Source of the DNA: Myxococcales bacterium
GTDB lineage: Bacteria; Myxococcota; Polyangia; Fen-1088
Assembly: GCA_003153875.1 (NCBI GenBank)
Contig: PMBY01000139.1
Span: 737-16,017 of the forward strand
Length of the DNA stretch: 15,281 bases
Reading direction: 5' to 3'
Position numbers and translations under genes: made by a program. The first letter of the stretch is position 1. Every line of letters begins with the position of its first letter. Below the pieces are notes generated by a model. It was given only the letters and a program-made list of their open reading frames with translations, was not told the origin of the DNA and made no database searches. Shown one piece after another: positions 1 through 8,807 of this stretch.

Positions 1-612
1 GAGCACGATCCCTGGGGCCGTTTTCGTTTCGGCATTCCGCCCAAGACCAAGGGCGACCTGGCGTTCGTTCAGCACATGATCGCCACCCTGAACCTGCACG
101 GCCAGCTTGGCGTGGTCATGCCCCATGGCGTGCTCTTCCGTGGCGCGGCCGAGGGCGAGATCCGGCAAGGCATCTTGAAGGAAGACCTGATCGAGGCAGT
201 GATCGGCCTGCCGCCCAACCTGTTCTACGGCACCGGCATCCCGGCCGCGATCTTGGTCATGAACCGGGACAAGAAGCGCGAGCGCAAGGGCAAGGTGCTG
301 TTCATCGAGGCGTCGCGCGAATTTGGGACGGCGCCCACACAGAACCGCCTACGGGACGAGGACGTGAAGAGAATCGCCGCTGCCTTTCACGCCTGGAACG
401 ACGTGCCCAAGTACGCGCGGGTGGTGGATCTGGCCGAGATCGAAAAGAACGATTTCAGCCTGAATATCAGCCGCTACGTGGAAACCGCCGAGGCTACCGA
501 AAAGGTCGATGTGGCAGCAGCCATCGCCAAGCTGCGCGAGGCCGAGGGCAAACGCGCCGAAGCAGATGCGAGACTGAATGCTTTCTTGAGGGAGTTGGGG
601 TTCGATGGATGA
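1..612 (+). CDS. hsdM: Type I restriction-modification system, N6-adenine methyltransferase subunit HsdM (3' part)
   Basis: The reading frame is open from the first base, so this is the last 203 residues of a gene that starts outside the window. The visible part matches the C-terminal half of the N6_Mtase (HsdM) family: a segment with the GVVMPHGVLFRG strand-turn, then DLIEAVIGLPPNLFYGTGIPAAILVMNR, then the F-S-L-N-I-S-R-Y block (about residues 153-160) that is usual in HsdM. The tail is a charged, probably helical segment rich in A, E and K, the part that contacts HsdS in this family. The catalytic NPPF and SAM-binding motifs lie upstream and cannot be checked. HsdM methylates adenine in the site chosen by HsdS. 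Its stop codon overlaps the start of hsdS by 8 nt (ATGGATGA), so the two subunits are probably translationally coupled. Confidence 0.95.
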   Translation, partial: EHDPWGRFRFGIPPKTKGDLAFVQHMIATLNLHGQLGVVMPHGVLFRGAAEGEIRQGILKEDLIEAVIGLPPNLFYGTGIPAAILVMNRDKKRERKGKVLFIEASREFGTAPTQNRLRDEDVKRIAAAFHAWNDVPKYARVVDLAEIEKNDFSLNISRYVETAEATEKVDVAAAIAKLREAEGKRAEADARLNAFLRELGFDG

Positions 613-1903
613 TCTTTCTCGCCTCTCCATTGAGCGGCTGCCGTCGGGTTGGCGGATTCAGACGCTCAGCCAGTTGGTGGAGAAGCATGCTGCTGCGGTG
701 CTCCCTGAGCCAACCGAGGTCTATCGAGAGATCGGAATTCGCTCACATGGGAAGGGAATCTTCCACAAGGAACCAGTTCGCGGACGTGAACTCGGGGACA
801 AGCGAGTCTTCCTGATCAAACCTGGCTGTCTGGTATTCAACATCGTCTTCGCGTGGGAGGGGGCGGTCGGCCTGACCAGTTCGCGGGAGGCGGGGATGAT
901 TGCTTCCCACCGGTTTCCCACTTTCCTGCCGCGCGACGGCCGTTCAGTCGACACAGAGTTTCTTCGTCGCTTTTTCCTGACGCAGCTCGGAGTTCGCCTG
1001 CTCGGCGATGCTTCGCCCGGCGGTGCTGGCCGAAACCGGACGCTGAACCAGAAGTTATTGGAGCAGATACCGATCCCAGTCCCGCCACTCGCCGAGCAGC
1101 AGAAGATCGCGTCCATTCTGTCGTCGGTGGACGACGCCATCGAGGCGAGCCAGGCCGTGATCGACCAGCTCCAGGTCGTGAAGAGGGCCATGATGGCCGA
1201 GCTGCTCACCAAGGGCCTCCCCGGCCGCCACAAGAAGTTCAAACAAACCGAACTCGGCCAAGTGCCGGAGGAATGGGAGGTCATGCCCTTGGGCGAACTC
1301 CTCGAAGGGATTGATGGTGGCTGGAGCCCACTGTGTGAGGCCAGCCCGGCTGGTCCAGACGACTGGGGCGTGCTCAAGGTCAGCGCGGCAAGCTGGGGCG
1401 AGTTCCGCCAGAATGAGAACAAGAAACTGCCCAGCACGCTGGCACCACGCCCCGCCTTGGAGGTGAAGGCGGGAGACCTCATCCTGAGCCGCGCGAATAC
1501 ACCGGAGTTGGTCGGCCGCTCGGTTCTTGTGCGACAGACCCGACCCCGCCTTATGTTGAGCGATAAATTGTTGCGTCTTCGGTCTCGAAGTAAGTTGGTG
1601 GATGCGGCCTTCCTCAACCTGGTTCTGGGCACCCCGCAGTCACGCGCCCAGATCGAGGATGGGGCGAGTGGCACGAGCCGCTCGATGCGAAACATCTCGC
1701 AGGAGAAGCTCCGCACAGTTGTGGTGCCAGTGCCATCGACGAGTGAGCAGCGAGAGATCGCTATGATCATCGACGCGTGTTCAGACCGCATCATAGGAGA
1801 TGGCAAGTGTTTCGTCGGACTTGCTCAATTGAAGTCCGCCCTCATATCCGTCCTCCTCACCGGCGAGGTCCGAGTGCGCGTAGATGAAGAGGCTGCCGCG
1901 TGA
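605..1903 (+). CDS. hsdS: Type I restriction-modification system, specificity subunit HsdS
   Basis: The 432-residue protein has the classical two-half HsdS layout. Target recognition domain 1 spans about residues 12-155. A conserved central region follows, with P-I-P-V-P-P-L-A-E-Q-Q-K-I (about 155-167) and a long helix to about residue 200. A second start-like segment (LGQVPEEWEVMPLGELL, about 216 on) opens target recognition domain 2, and the distal repeat PVPSTSEQREIA begins near residue 373, followed by the C-terminal helix. The two TRDs each read half of a bipartite DNA site, and the helices set the spacing and bind HsdM. The start at 605 lies inside the end of hsdM. The second TRD uses more A/T-ending codons than the neighbouring hsdR, which fits the domain exchange known for hsdS, though I judged this only by eye. 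The recognition sequence cannot be predicted from the sequence alone. Confidence 0.95.
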   Translation: MDDLSRLSIERLPSGWRIQTLSQLVEKHAAAVLPEPTEVYREIGIRSHGKGIFHKEPVRGRELGDKRVFLIKPGCLVFNIVFAWEGAVGLTSSREAGMIASHRFPTFLPRDGRSVDTEFLRRFFLTQLGVRLLGDASPGGAGRNRTLNQKLLEQIPIPVPPLAEQQKIASILSSVDDAIEASQAVIDQLQVVKRAMMAELLTKGLPGRHKKFKQTELGQVPEEWEVMPLGELLEGIDGGWSPLCEASPAGPDDWGVLKVSAASWGEFRQNENKKLPSTLAPRPALEVKAGDLILSRANTPELVGRSVLVRQTRPRLMLSDKLLRLRSRSKLVDAAFLNLVLGTPQSRAQIEDGASGTSRSMRNISQEKLRTVVVPVPSTSEQREIAMIIDACSDRIIGDGKCFVGLAQLKSALISVLLTGEVRVRVDEEAAA

Positions 1904-2760
1904 CGAACACCGGGAAGCCGTATGAAGCTCTGACCGAGCAGGTCTTCCTGCGGCTCCTCGCTCAGCAGCGGCTCTGCGCGAATGTGCGCCGGAATGTCAG
2001 AATGCAGGGCAAGTCCGGGGTGACCCATCAGATCGACGTGTGCTTCGACTTCGTGGCTGGGGCGACGACATTCCTGGCCATCGTGCAGTGCAAAGACTGG
2101 GCTTTTGCTGTGAAACAGGAGCAGGTTTTTGCGTTCCTGTCCGTGCTTGAAGATGTCCCCGGTCAGCCACGCGGGATCATGGTTGCACGGTCGGGGTTCC
2201 AGGAAGGCGCACGTGAGTTCGCGCAAACACATGGCATCCAGCTCTACGAACTCCGCGACCCAAAGGATGAGGATTGGGACGGCCTCTTTCGGACGATTGA
2301 GATACATCTGACCTTTGTCATGCCGAGATACGACGACGTGATGCTGTTCCCGGACATCGAATGGCTGCGCCAAGAGTGCGACCGCCTTCAGCTTCCAAAG
2401 GGTCAAGTCAAGGTGACAATCGATCCCGATCACATGAGCTTCTTCTATGAGTCTAGTGGATTGCCTTGCGATCTGCGCAGGCTCCTTAGCAGCCATGCCC
2501 CAAGCGGATTGCACGATTGGACTCCGATAGCGTTTGACTTGTCCGACCCGCTCGTCGCCGATCTTCCAAATGGCCCGCCACCTCGTGTCCGAATCAAGTC
2601 GATTAGCGCAAAGACACGGATGACTCAGCATCAACGGACCATCTCGATCAAATGCGACCATCTCGTTGCTTACTGCTTTCGGGACGTTCTGAAAGGTACG
2701 GTCCAGTTCCTGGACGCTGAGGGCAGCCTGCTCGAAGACAAGGACAAGGACGAGCCGTGA
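1900..2760 (+). CDS. Mrr-like restriction endonuclease embedded in the hsd operon
   Basis: This 286-residue protein is not a standard type I subunit. Its N-terminal part (about 5-125) reads as an Mrr-type PD-(D/E)xK nuclease: an opening helix (PYEALTEQVFLRLLA), a basic strand, then G-K-S-G-V-T-H-Q-I-D-V with D46, then I-V-Q-C-K-D-W with Q63 and K65, then a helix containing the second Q (VKQEQVFAF). The D...QxK form is the variant typical of Mrr enzymes. The segment GIMVARSGFQEGAREFAQTHGIQLYEL is the usual closing strand-helix-strand of the fold. The C-terminal half (about 130-286) is not recognised; it looks beta-rich and ends in an acidic tail. The start is the GTG at 1900, overlapping the hsdS stop as GTGA, and its own stop overlaps the hsdR start the same way. 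It is therefore co-translated with the type I enzyme. Whether it cuts modified DNA, supports HsdR or acts alone is unknown. Confidence 0.8.
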   Translation: MTNTGKPYEALTEQVFLRLLAQQRLCANVRRNVRMQGKSGVTHQIDVCFDFVAGATTFLAIVQCKDWAFAVKQEQVFAFLSVLEDVPGQPRGIMVARSGFQEGAREFAQTHGIQLYELRDPKDEDWDGLFRTIEIHLTFVMPRYDDVMLFPDIEWLRQECDRLQLPKGQVKVTIDPDHMSFFYESSGLPCDLRRLLSSHAPSGLHDWTPIAFDLSDPLVADLPNGPPPRVRIKSISAKTRMTQHQRTISIKCDHLVAYCFRDVLKGTVQFLDAEGSLLEDKDKDEP

Positions 2761-5700
2761 CTCCTGCCCAAGGCCGCGACTGGAACGAGGCCAAGCTCTC
2801 CGAAGATCCGGCGGTCGAACTGCTGCAGCGGCTTGGCTACACCTACGTCCCGCCCGAGGTTCTCGAAGGTGAGCGCGAATCGCTCAAGGAGGTTGTGCTC
2901 ACCAAGCGGCTGGCGGCGGCGCTCAAGCGCCTGAACCGCTGGCTGTCGGACGACAACCTCGCCAAGGCCGTGCGGACCGTGACCACGATCCAGGCGACCA
3001 GCCTGATCGAGGCCAGCGAGCGCGCCCACACCATCATCACCCAGGGCATCGCGCTCGACCAAGATCTAGGCGACGGCAAGAAAGGCCAGACGGTCCGCTT
3101 CATCGACTTCGACGATCCGACCAAGAATGAATTCGTCGTCACCCGGCAGTTCGGCACGATCGGCAGCAAGAAGAAGATCATCCCGGACGTGGCGGTCTTC
3201 ATCAACGGGCTGCCGGTGGCCATCATCGAGTGCAAGAGCCCGACTTTGGGCGATGGCTGGAAGGCTGAGGCCATTGACCAGTTCTCGCGCTACCAGGAGC
3301 TGGAAGACCGCTATCACGATCTGGGTGCGCCAAAGCTGTTCGAGACGGTGCAGGTGCTGATCACGGCGTGTCGCGAGGCAGCCGTGTACGGCACAGTGAC
3401 CACGCCGCATCGGTTCTTCGCTGAGTGGAAGGCCACGTGGCCGCGCTCGGCGAGTGAGCTTGAGACCGCGTGTGGACGAAAGCCCACGATCCAAGATGTG
3501 GCCCTGGCCGGGCTGCTCACGCCCGAGACGCTGCTCGATCTGATGCGGAACTTCGTCGTCTTCGAGCGGGATTCCTCCAGCGGCCGGATCATCCGCAAGC
3601 TGTGCCGCTATCAACAGTACGTCGCGGTGAACAAGGCCGTGCAGCGCGCACGCGCCGCCAAGAAGCCCACCGATCGCGGCGGCGTGGTCTGGCACACCCA
3701 GGGCTCAGGCAAGAGCCTGACCATGCTGTGGCTGGCGCTCAAGCTGCGCAACGATCCCAGGCAGGACAACCCAACGTTGGTGATCGTGACCGACCGGACC
3801 GATCTCGACGATCAGATCACCAAGACGTTCACCGCCTGCGGCTTCCGCAATCCCGAGCAGGCCGAGAGCGTGCGCCACCTGCGCGAGATGCTTTCCGGGC
3901 CGACGGGCAAGACCATTCTGACGACGGTGCAGAAGTTCCAGGAATTGACCGCCAGCGCGCCCAGGCGGCGGACCGATCGCGCCCAGCACCCCACCCTGTC
4001 GCTGGCCCGCAACATCTTCGTGCTCACCGACGAGGCCCATCGCACGCAATACGGCGGTTTGGCGGCCAACATGCGCCAGGCCCTGCCCAATGCTGCCTTC
4101 TTCGGCTTCACGGGCACGCCCATCGACAAGAAGGATCGCAGCACGCTGACTACGTTCGGCAGCTACATCGACACCTACACCATCGAGCAGGCTGTCGCGG
4201 ACGGCGCCACGGTGCCCATTTTCTACGAAAGCCGCCTGCCCGAGCTGCGCATTGTCGGCAACACCCTGGACGCCCTGTTCGACCGCGTGTTCGCCGACCG
4301 CAGCGAGGAAGAACGCGAGGCCATCAAGAAGAAGTACGCCAACGAGGCGACCATCGCGGGTGCGCCCAAGCGGGTCGAGGCCATCTGCCTGGACCTGGTG
4401 ACGCATTTCACCCAGTTCATCCGGCCCAACGGCTTCAAGGCGCAGGTGGTGACCTGCTCGCGCGAGATTGCGTGCCTGTACAAGGAGACGCTGGACCGCC
4501 TGAACGCGCCACAATCGGCGGTCGTCGTCTCGGCGTCGAACAAGGATGACGATGCGCTGGTCAAGCACCACACCAGCGAGGAGCAGCGCAAGGACATCAT
4601 CGAGCGATTTCTGAAGCACGACAATCCGCTGTCGATTCTGGTGGTGTGCGACATGCTGTTGACCGGGTTCGATGCGCCGGTCGAGCAGGTCATGTACCTG
4701 GACTCGCCGCTGAAGGAACACACCCTGCTGCAGGCCATCGCGCGGGTGAACCGCACGGCAGACAAGAAGACCTACGGCTTGATCGTGGACTACTGGGGCG
4801 TGTCCGAGGCGCTGCAAGAGGCCCTGGCAATCTTCGCGCCGAGCGACATCAAGGGCGCCATGCACCCCAAGGGCGACGAGCTGCCGCGCCTGCAAGCCAG
4901 GCACGCTGCCGCCATGCGCTTCTTCGTGCGGGTGAAGGACAAGAACGATCTCGATGCCTGCGTGGCCGTGCTGGAGCCCGAAGACGTCCGCGCCGAGTTC
5001 GACAGCGCCTTCAAGCGGTTCGCGCAGTCGCTGGACATGCTGCTGCCCGACCCGAGGGCGCTGCCCTATGTGGCCGACGGTCGCTGGCTGGGCAAGATCC
5101 GAGGAACGGCCGCAGCGCGATTCCGGGACAGCAAGCTGGACGTTTCCGATTGCGGCGAGAAGGTGCGCAAGCTGATCGAGGAGGCCGTGATCGCGGACGG
5201 CATCCAGATCCTGGTCAAGCAGGTGTCGCTGTTCACGCCCGAGTTCGACGCCAAGCTAAACGCGCTCAAGACCGACGAGGCCCGCGCCAGCGAGATGGAG
5301 CACGCCATCCGCGACGAGATCCACATCAAGCTCGAAGAAGATCCGGCGTTCTACACGTCGCTGCGCCAGCGTCTGGAACAGATCATCGAGGACCGCAAGG
5401 CCAAGCGCATCGACGCGGCAGCGCAGTTGAAGATGTTCGAGGCGTTGACCAAGGACATCCGAGGCCGGGCCGATGCAGCCGAGAAGCTGGGACTGAGCCA
5501 GACCGGCCTAGCCATCTACGGCCTGCTGCACTTGCCCGGGGCCAAGGCGCGGGACGCCGCCGACGCGCCCTATGGCAAGCCCGACGAGGCCCAGACCGCC
5601 CTGGCTGGTTTGCTGGAAGAGCACCTGGCGCCGCATGCCGAGATCGTGGACTGGCAGATGAAGGACGACGTCCAGCGCGAGATGCGCAAGGTGATCAAGA

Positions 5701-5792
5701 AACACCTCCGCGCGGCGGCCTATCCAGCCGAGCGGGTCGACAGCCTGGCCGAAGGGATCGTGGACCTGCTCAAGCGGAGGCGCCCCGTATGA
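2757..5792 (+). CDS. hsdR: Type I restriction endonuclease, motor and nuclease subunit HsdR
   Basis: The protein is 1011 residues, the normal size for EcoR124-like HsdR. The N-terminal nuclease domain shows D144 (IIPDVAVF) and E158-C-K160 (AIIECKS), followed by the Q-x-x-R-Y-Q segment (QFSRYQ) characteristic of HsdR. The superfamily 2 motor follows: Walker A HTQGSGKS at 313-320, DEAH box at 425-428, T452-G-T-P, the motif V-like LLTGFDAP and the motif VI-like QAIARVNRT. The remaining roughly 350 residues are helical and should dock on HsdM/HsdS. The subunit translocates DNA using ATP and cleaves at a distance from the unmodified site. The start is GTG 2757, inside the stop of the Mrr-like gene (GTGA). 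No frameshift or lost motif is visible, so the subunit appears intact. Confidence 0.97.
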   Translation: MTPAQGRDWNEAKLSEDPAVELLQRLGYTYVPPEVLEGERESLKEVVLTKRLAAALKRLNRWLSDDNLAKAVRTVTTIQATSLIEASERAHTIITQGIALDQDLGDGKKGQTVRFIDFDDPTKNEFVVTRQFGTIGSKKKIIPDVAVFINGLPVAIIECKSPTLGDGWKAEAIDQFSRYQELEDRYHDLGAPKLFETVQVLITACREAAVYGTVTTPHRFFAEWKATWPRSASELETACGRKPTIQDVALAGLLTPETLLDLMRNFVVFERDSSSGRIIRKLCRYQQYVAVNKAVQRARAAKKPTDRGGVVWHTQGSGKSLTMLWLALKLRNDPRQDNPTLVIVTDRTDLDDQITKTFTACGFRNPEQAESVRHLREMLSGPTGKTILTTVQKFQELTASAPRRRTDRAQHPTLSLARNIFVLTDEAHRTQYGGLAANMRQALPNAAFFGFTGTPIDKKDRSTLTTFGSYIDTYTIEQAVADGATVPIFYESRLPELRIVGNTLDALFDRVFADRSEEEREAIKKKYANEATIAGAPKRVEAICLDLVTHFTQFIRPNGFKAQVVTCSREIACLYKETLDRLNAPQSAVVVSASNKDDDALVKHHTSEEQRKDIIERFLKHDNPLSILVVCDMLLTGFDAPVEQVMYLDSPLKEHTLLQAIARVNRTADKKTYGLIVDYWGVSEALQEALAIFAPSDIKGAMHPKGDELPRLQARHAAAMRFFVRVKDKNDLDACVAVLEPEDVRAEFDSAFKRFAQSLDMLLPDPRALPYVADGRWLGKIRGTAAARFRDSKLDVSDCGEKVRKLIEEAVIADGIQILVKQVSLFTPEFDAKLNALKTDEARASEMEHAIRDEIHIKLEEDPAFYTSLRQRLEQIIEDRKAKRIDAAAQLKMFEALTKDIRGRADAAEKLGLSQTGLAIYGLLHLPGAKARDAADAPYGKPDEAQTALAGLLEEHLAPHAEIVDWQMKDDVQREMRKVIKKHLRAAAYPAERVDSLAEGIVDLLKRRRPV

Positions 5793-6508
5793 TGGCGATT
5801 GAGCGATCCGAGGTGCGCTTCGGATTGACAGCCATCCCATACGTGGTCAGGCGCAGCCAGCGGCGCGGGACCGTGTCCATCGCCATCGACCCAGCCATGG
5901 GCGTCCTGCTGACAGCACCCCAGGCCACGCCGATCGCGCGGTTGGATCGCGTGGTGCATGACAAGGCGCGATGGATCGTGGAGCGGCTGCGGCGTGGGCC
6001 GGTGGGTGCGGAGCGCACGGCGCCGCGCGAATTCGTGAACGGCGAGACCTTCCTGTACCTGGGCCGCCAGTACCGGCTGAAGATCGCAACCAGCGCGGTG
6101 CCCAAGGTGGCGCTCACAGGTGGCCGGTTGGTGGCGACTGTGCCGGCGGGCAGTGCAGCGGCAGTGCGGAAAGCGGTGCTGACCTGGTACCGGCACCACG
6201 CCGCCGAGCGCTTGCCCGAGCGGGCCGCGATTTGGTCCAAGAAGATAGGCGTGCCCACGCCGGTGGTGCTGATCCGCGACCAGCGGCGCCGCTGGGGAAG
6301 CTGCGACCCCAAGGGCAACTTGCGCTTCAACTGGCGGATTGTACAGGCGCCGATGCGGCTGGTGGACTACGTGGTGGCGCATGAGCTGGTCCACCTTGCC
6401 CACCGGCACCACACGACCGCATTCTGGGCCGCGCTGGGGATGGTCATGCCGGACTATGAGGCAAGGCGGATGACTCTGCGAACGGTCGGGGGCCATTTTG
6501 CGTGCTGA
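5789..6508 (+). CDS. YgjP-type zinc metallopeptidase (M48-like, DUF45 family)
   Basis: The 239-residue protein ends in a zinc peptidase core. It has the strand-turn R-D-Q-R-R-R-W-G-S-C-D-P-K-G-N-L, which in YgjP/DUF45 proteins precedes the active site, then H198-E-L-V-H202, and then H208 in HRHHTTAFW as the likely third zinc ligand, with E199 as the catalytic base. Its N-terminal 100 residues form the family's beta-rich region. The start overlaps the hsdR stop as ATGA (ATG 5789, TGA 5790-5792); a second ATG at 5792 is equally possible. No signal peptide or membrane helix is seen, so it should be cytoplasmic. It is the last cistron of the hsd operon. Peptidases of this family often neighbour type I restriction genes, but their substrate there is not established. 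Control of HsdR by proteolysis is a guess. Confidence 0.9.
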   Translation: MMAIERSEVRFGLTAIPYVVRRSQRRGTVSIAIDPAMGVLLTAPQATPIARLDRVVHDKARWIVERLRRGPVGAERTAPREFVNGETFLYLGRQYRLKIATSAVPKVALTGGRLVATVPAGSAAAVRKAVLTWYRHHAAERLPERAAIWSKKIGVPTPVVLIRDQRRRWGSCDPKGNLRFNWRIVQAPMRLVDYVVAHELVHLAHRHHTTAFWAALGMVMPDYEARRMTLRTVGGHFAC

Positions 6509-6634
6509 CCACCAGTCTCCAACCGTTGCAGCCCAATACCAGGGCTTTCGGCCTCCATCTGCCTGGGGACTTTGTGCTGCCGTTCCAATGTCAAGGAGCG
6601 TTATGGCCGCAATGATAGGATTGCTGAGGCAACC

Positions 6635-8713
6635 ATGACTTTGGCGCCTGGAAATCTGCTCGGCGCCCCACGCGCCGAGGCTGACCGAGCGATGCTCGAA
6701 AGCGCCTTCCTAGAAACACGGGACTTTCTCGCCCTCGTCCAGACGGATGACTTCAACTTCGTGGTTGGGAGGCGTGGAACCGGGAAAAGCGCACTCTTTC
6801 AAAAGCTTGCAGCTCGCGTCAAGCAGCGAGGGGATACGCTCCTGCTCACCTTGGCCCCCGAGGAACACGAAGCCGCAGATCTCAGTGGGCTTCTCCTGAA
6901 GTACGGCTCCGACTACGTAACGTTGCGGAGGATTGCGAAGCTGCTGTGGAGAGCAGAGCTTCTGTTTCGAGTCATCGCCCTCCGTGATGACCACTACAAG
7001 CGCGCGAAACTCCACTCGGACGCCCTGGATCAATGTTGCTCATCACTACACTTGGCGTGGGGGCCACTGGAGGCCGTCACGCGAGTAGAGATCCTACGCC
7101 ACTACGCAAAGAGCGGGATTGATGCCAGGAACCTCCCTTCTCAGATTGCTCACGACCTTCAGCTCGACCGGCTGGAGTCTCTCGTCGCAGAGGTCTTGGC
7201 CAAGGCCACTCTGCGCGTATTGATTCTATGTGATCGCCTCGATGAGGGATGGCTGCCGGATTCTGTCTCCACTGCTACGCTCGGAGGTCTCGCCAATGTG
7301 GCCGCTGGTCTTCTTGACAAACAATCCGCAATCCAAGTGGTCCTCTTCGTGCGGGACAACATGTTCCGCGCTCTCGCCCACATGGACAGCGATTTCTCAA
7401 GGAACATTGAAGGCAACACGCTTCGGTTGAGTTGGACGAAGGACTCTCTTTTTCATCTTGTAGCAGAGCGTTTAAGAGTGGCTCTCAAGGTACCAGACAC
7501 CGAAAACGACTCCAAGGTTTGGAACCGATTCGCCCAGCGTGAACTGCGCGATCGAGATGGCTTTGAGCTGTGTCTTCGCAATACCCTGTACCGACCGCGT
7601 GACATTCTGGTCCTGCTCAACGCCGCCTACCGCGTGGCGGGCGGAGACAAGCGTGAGGCAATCATTCCGGCGGATGTAGAAGCGGGTGCTCGCCAAATTT
7701 CCCACGACCGCCTCAGTGACCTGCTGAAGGAATACGACAACGTCTTGCCGGGATTGCGTTTTCTCATAGATGCCTTCAGGGGCCGATCCCCCTGCGCGAG
7801 CTTCGCCGAGGTCCTCGCCCTGCTTCAGACCACTCTGGAGACCTGTGAGTACTCCGAGCGAGATACAGCGGATTTTGCTCTGCTCAATACGGCTAGAATA
7901 GCCTTCGATGCCTTGTACGGTGTAGGTTTTCTGGGAACGAAAGACTTGTCTTCAGGCGCTTTTCAGTTCTGCCATGATGGCGCCCCAGCCCAGGTTGCCA
8001 TCGATTCAAGTGTCACGACCATTGTGCATCCATGCTACTGGAAGGCGCTGGGCACCGGCGAAATTGCACTACCAGAAAGCGTGATTATTGAAGTCAACGA
8101 CGAGTACTCTCCCAAAGGAGGGTTGGAGTCAGATTTTCGAACGAAAAGGATTGGAACCGTCATTGGTGAGTTGCAGAAGATACAGCGCGGTCACGAGGGG
8201 GAAGATGCATTTGAGAGGTGGATGTTGCAGGTCGTGAAGCTCCTGTTCGCAGGAACCCTGACAAATGCTCAATTGAAACCCAACGGTAATGCCGTCCAAA
8301 GACGAGATGTCGTGGCCACGAACATGGCTAGCAATGGGTTCTGGAAGCGCATTTTGGACGACTACCACTGCCGTCAGGTGATTTTCGAAGCCAAGAACTT
8401 CGATGAAATCGGCCCAGACGAATTCAGGCAGCTCACATCCTATCTGACCGGGGAGTACGGGAATTTCGGCGTGATAGTCACGCGGACGGCGAACGAGGCC
8501 CTCACCGACGTCGAGCGAGGCTGGGTGAAGGAAGCGTACCACACGCACAAGAAGCTCATCATGCTCCTTCCGGCTGCTATGCTGGCGCGAGCGGTGGGGA
8601 AAGTCCGTTCCCCAAAACGTCACGACTATGCGGACAACATGCTTCAGAAACGGATGGACACGTTTGTGCGGAGCTATATCAGCCTCAAACACCAACGAAC
8701 GCGGCAACCGTGA
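6635..8713 (+). CDS. P-loop ATPase (Sll1717-like) with C-terminal PD-(D/E)xK-type nuclease signature
   Basis: The 692-residue protein begins with a P-loop NTPase domain: Walker A G45-R-R-G-T-G-K-S52 after strand FNFVV, and a Walker B-like strand LRVLILCDRLDEGW (193-206) with D200, D203 and E204. The R/K-x-G-T-G-K-S loop and L-D-x-L-D-E strand resemble the Sll1717-type ATPases. The middle (about 210-500) is largely helical, as in STAND-like NTPases. The last third looks like a nuclease: R-R-D558-V-V, then strand RQVIFEAKNF with E585 and K587, then a helix with QLTSYLTG and a strand GVIVT, an order that fits PD-(D/E)xK enzymes. I chose ATG 6635 because GAGG at 6626-6629 lies 5 nt upstream; an earlier in-frame start at 6572 would add 21 residues. 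It lies 126 nt after the hsd operon and is probably separately transcribed. A defence role is inferred from architecture and location. Confidence 0.82.
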   Translation: MTLAPGNLLGAPRAEADRAMLESAFLETRDFLALVQTDDFNFVVGRRGTGKSALFQKLAARVKQRGDTLLLTLAPEEHEAADLSGLLLKYGSDYVTLRRIAKLLWRAELLFRVIALRDDHYKRAKLHSDALDQCCSSLHLAWGPLEAVTRVEILRHYAKSGIDARNLPSQIAHDLQLDRLESLVAEVLAKATLRVLILCDRLDEGWLPDSVSTATLGGLANVAAGLLDKQSAIQVVLFVRDNMFRALAHMDSDFSRNIEGNTLRLSWTKDSLFHLVAERLRVALKVPDTENDSKVWNRFAQRELRDRDGFELCLRNTLYRPRDILVLLNAAYRVAGGDKREAIIPADVEAGARQISHDRLSDLLKEYDNVLPGLRFLIDAFRGRSPCASFAEVLALLQTTLETCEYSERDTADFALLNTARIAFDALYGVGFLGTKDLSSGAFQFCHDGAPAQVAIDSSVTTIVHPCYWKALGTGEIALPESVIIEVNDEYSPKGGLESDFRTKRIGTVIGELQKIQRGHEGEDAFERWMLQVVKLLFAGTLTNAQLKPNGNAVQRRDVVATNMASNGFWKRILDDYHCRQVIFEAKNFDEIGPDEFRQLTSYLTGEYGNFGVIVTRTANEALTDVERGWVKEAYHTHKKLIMLLPAAMLARAVGKVRSPKRHDYADNMLQKRMDTFVRSYISLKHQRTRQP

Positions 8714-8734
8714 CAGTGCAGGAGAAGGGGTCAC

Positions 8735-8800
8735 ATGGACGGGCAGATACTCTTGCCGAACGGCCCTGAGTTGCCCATTGACCAAGCCGACGGTCGCTGA
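8735..8800 (+). CDS. Possible 21-codon leader ORF upstream of the STAS gene
   Basis: An ATG at 8735 follows a purine-rich GGAGAAGGGG stretch (8721-8730) and opens a 21-codon frame that stops at 8798-8800, 7 nt before the STAS start. The peptide begins MDGQILLPNG and has no recognisable motif. The STAS gene itself lacks a clear ribosome site, so a translated leader handing ribosomes on is conceivable. It could equally be chance; no family is known to me. Confidence 0.2.
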   Translation: MDGQILLPNGPELPIDQADGR

Positions 8801-8807
8801 TTCACAC

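Noticed and set aside
3470..4549. Long alternative + frame inside hsdR
   Set aside because: Arginine-, histidine- and glutamine-rich shadow of the hsdR frame, whose own protein motifs are complete.
5749..5762. Partial match to the tRNA 3' end as a left attachment site
   Set aside because: Only about 8-9 bases in common, inside the intact end of hsdR; expected by chance in a 15-kb GC-rich window.
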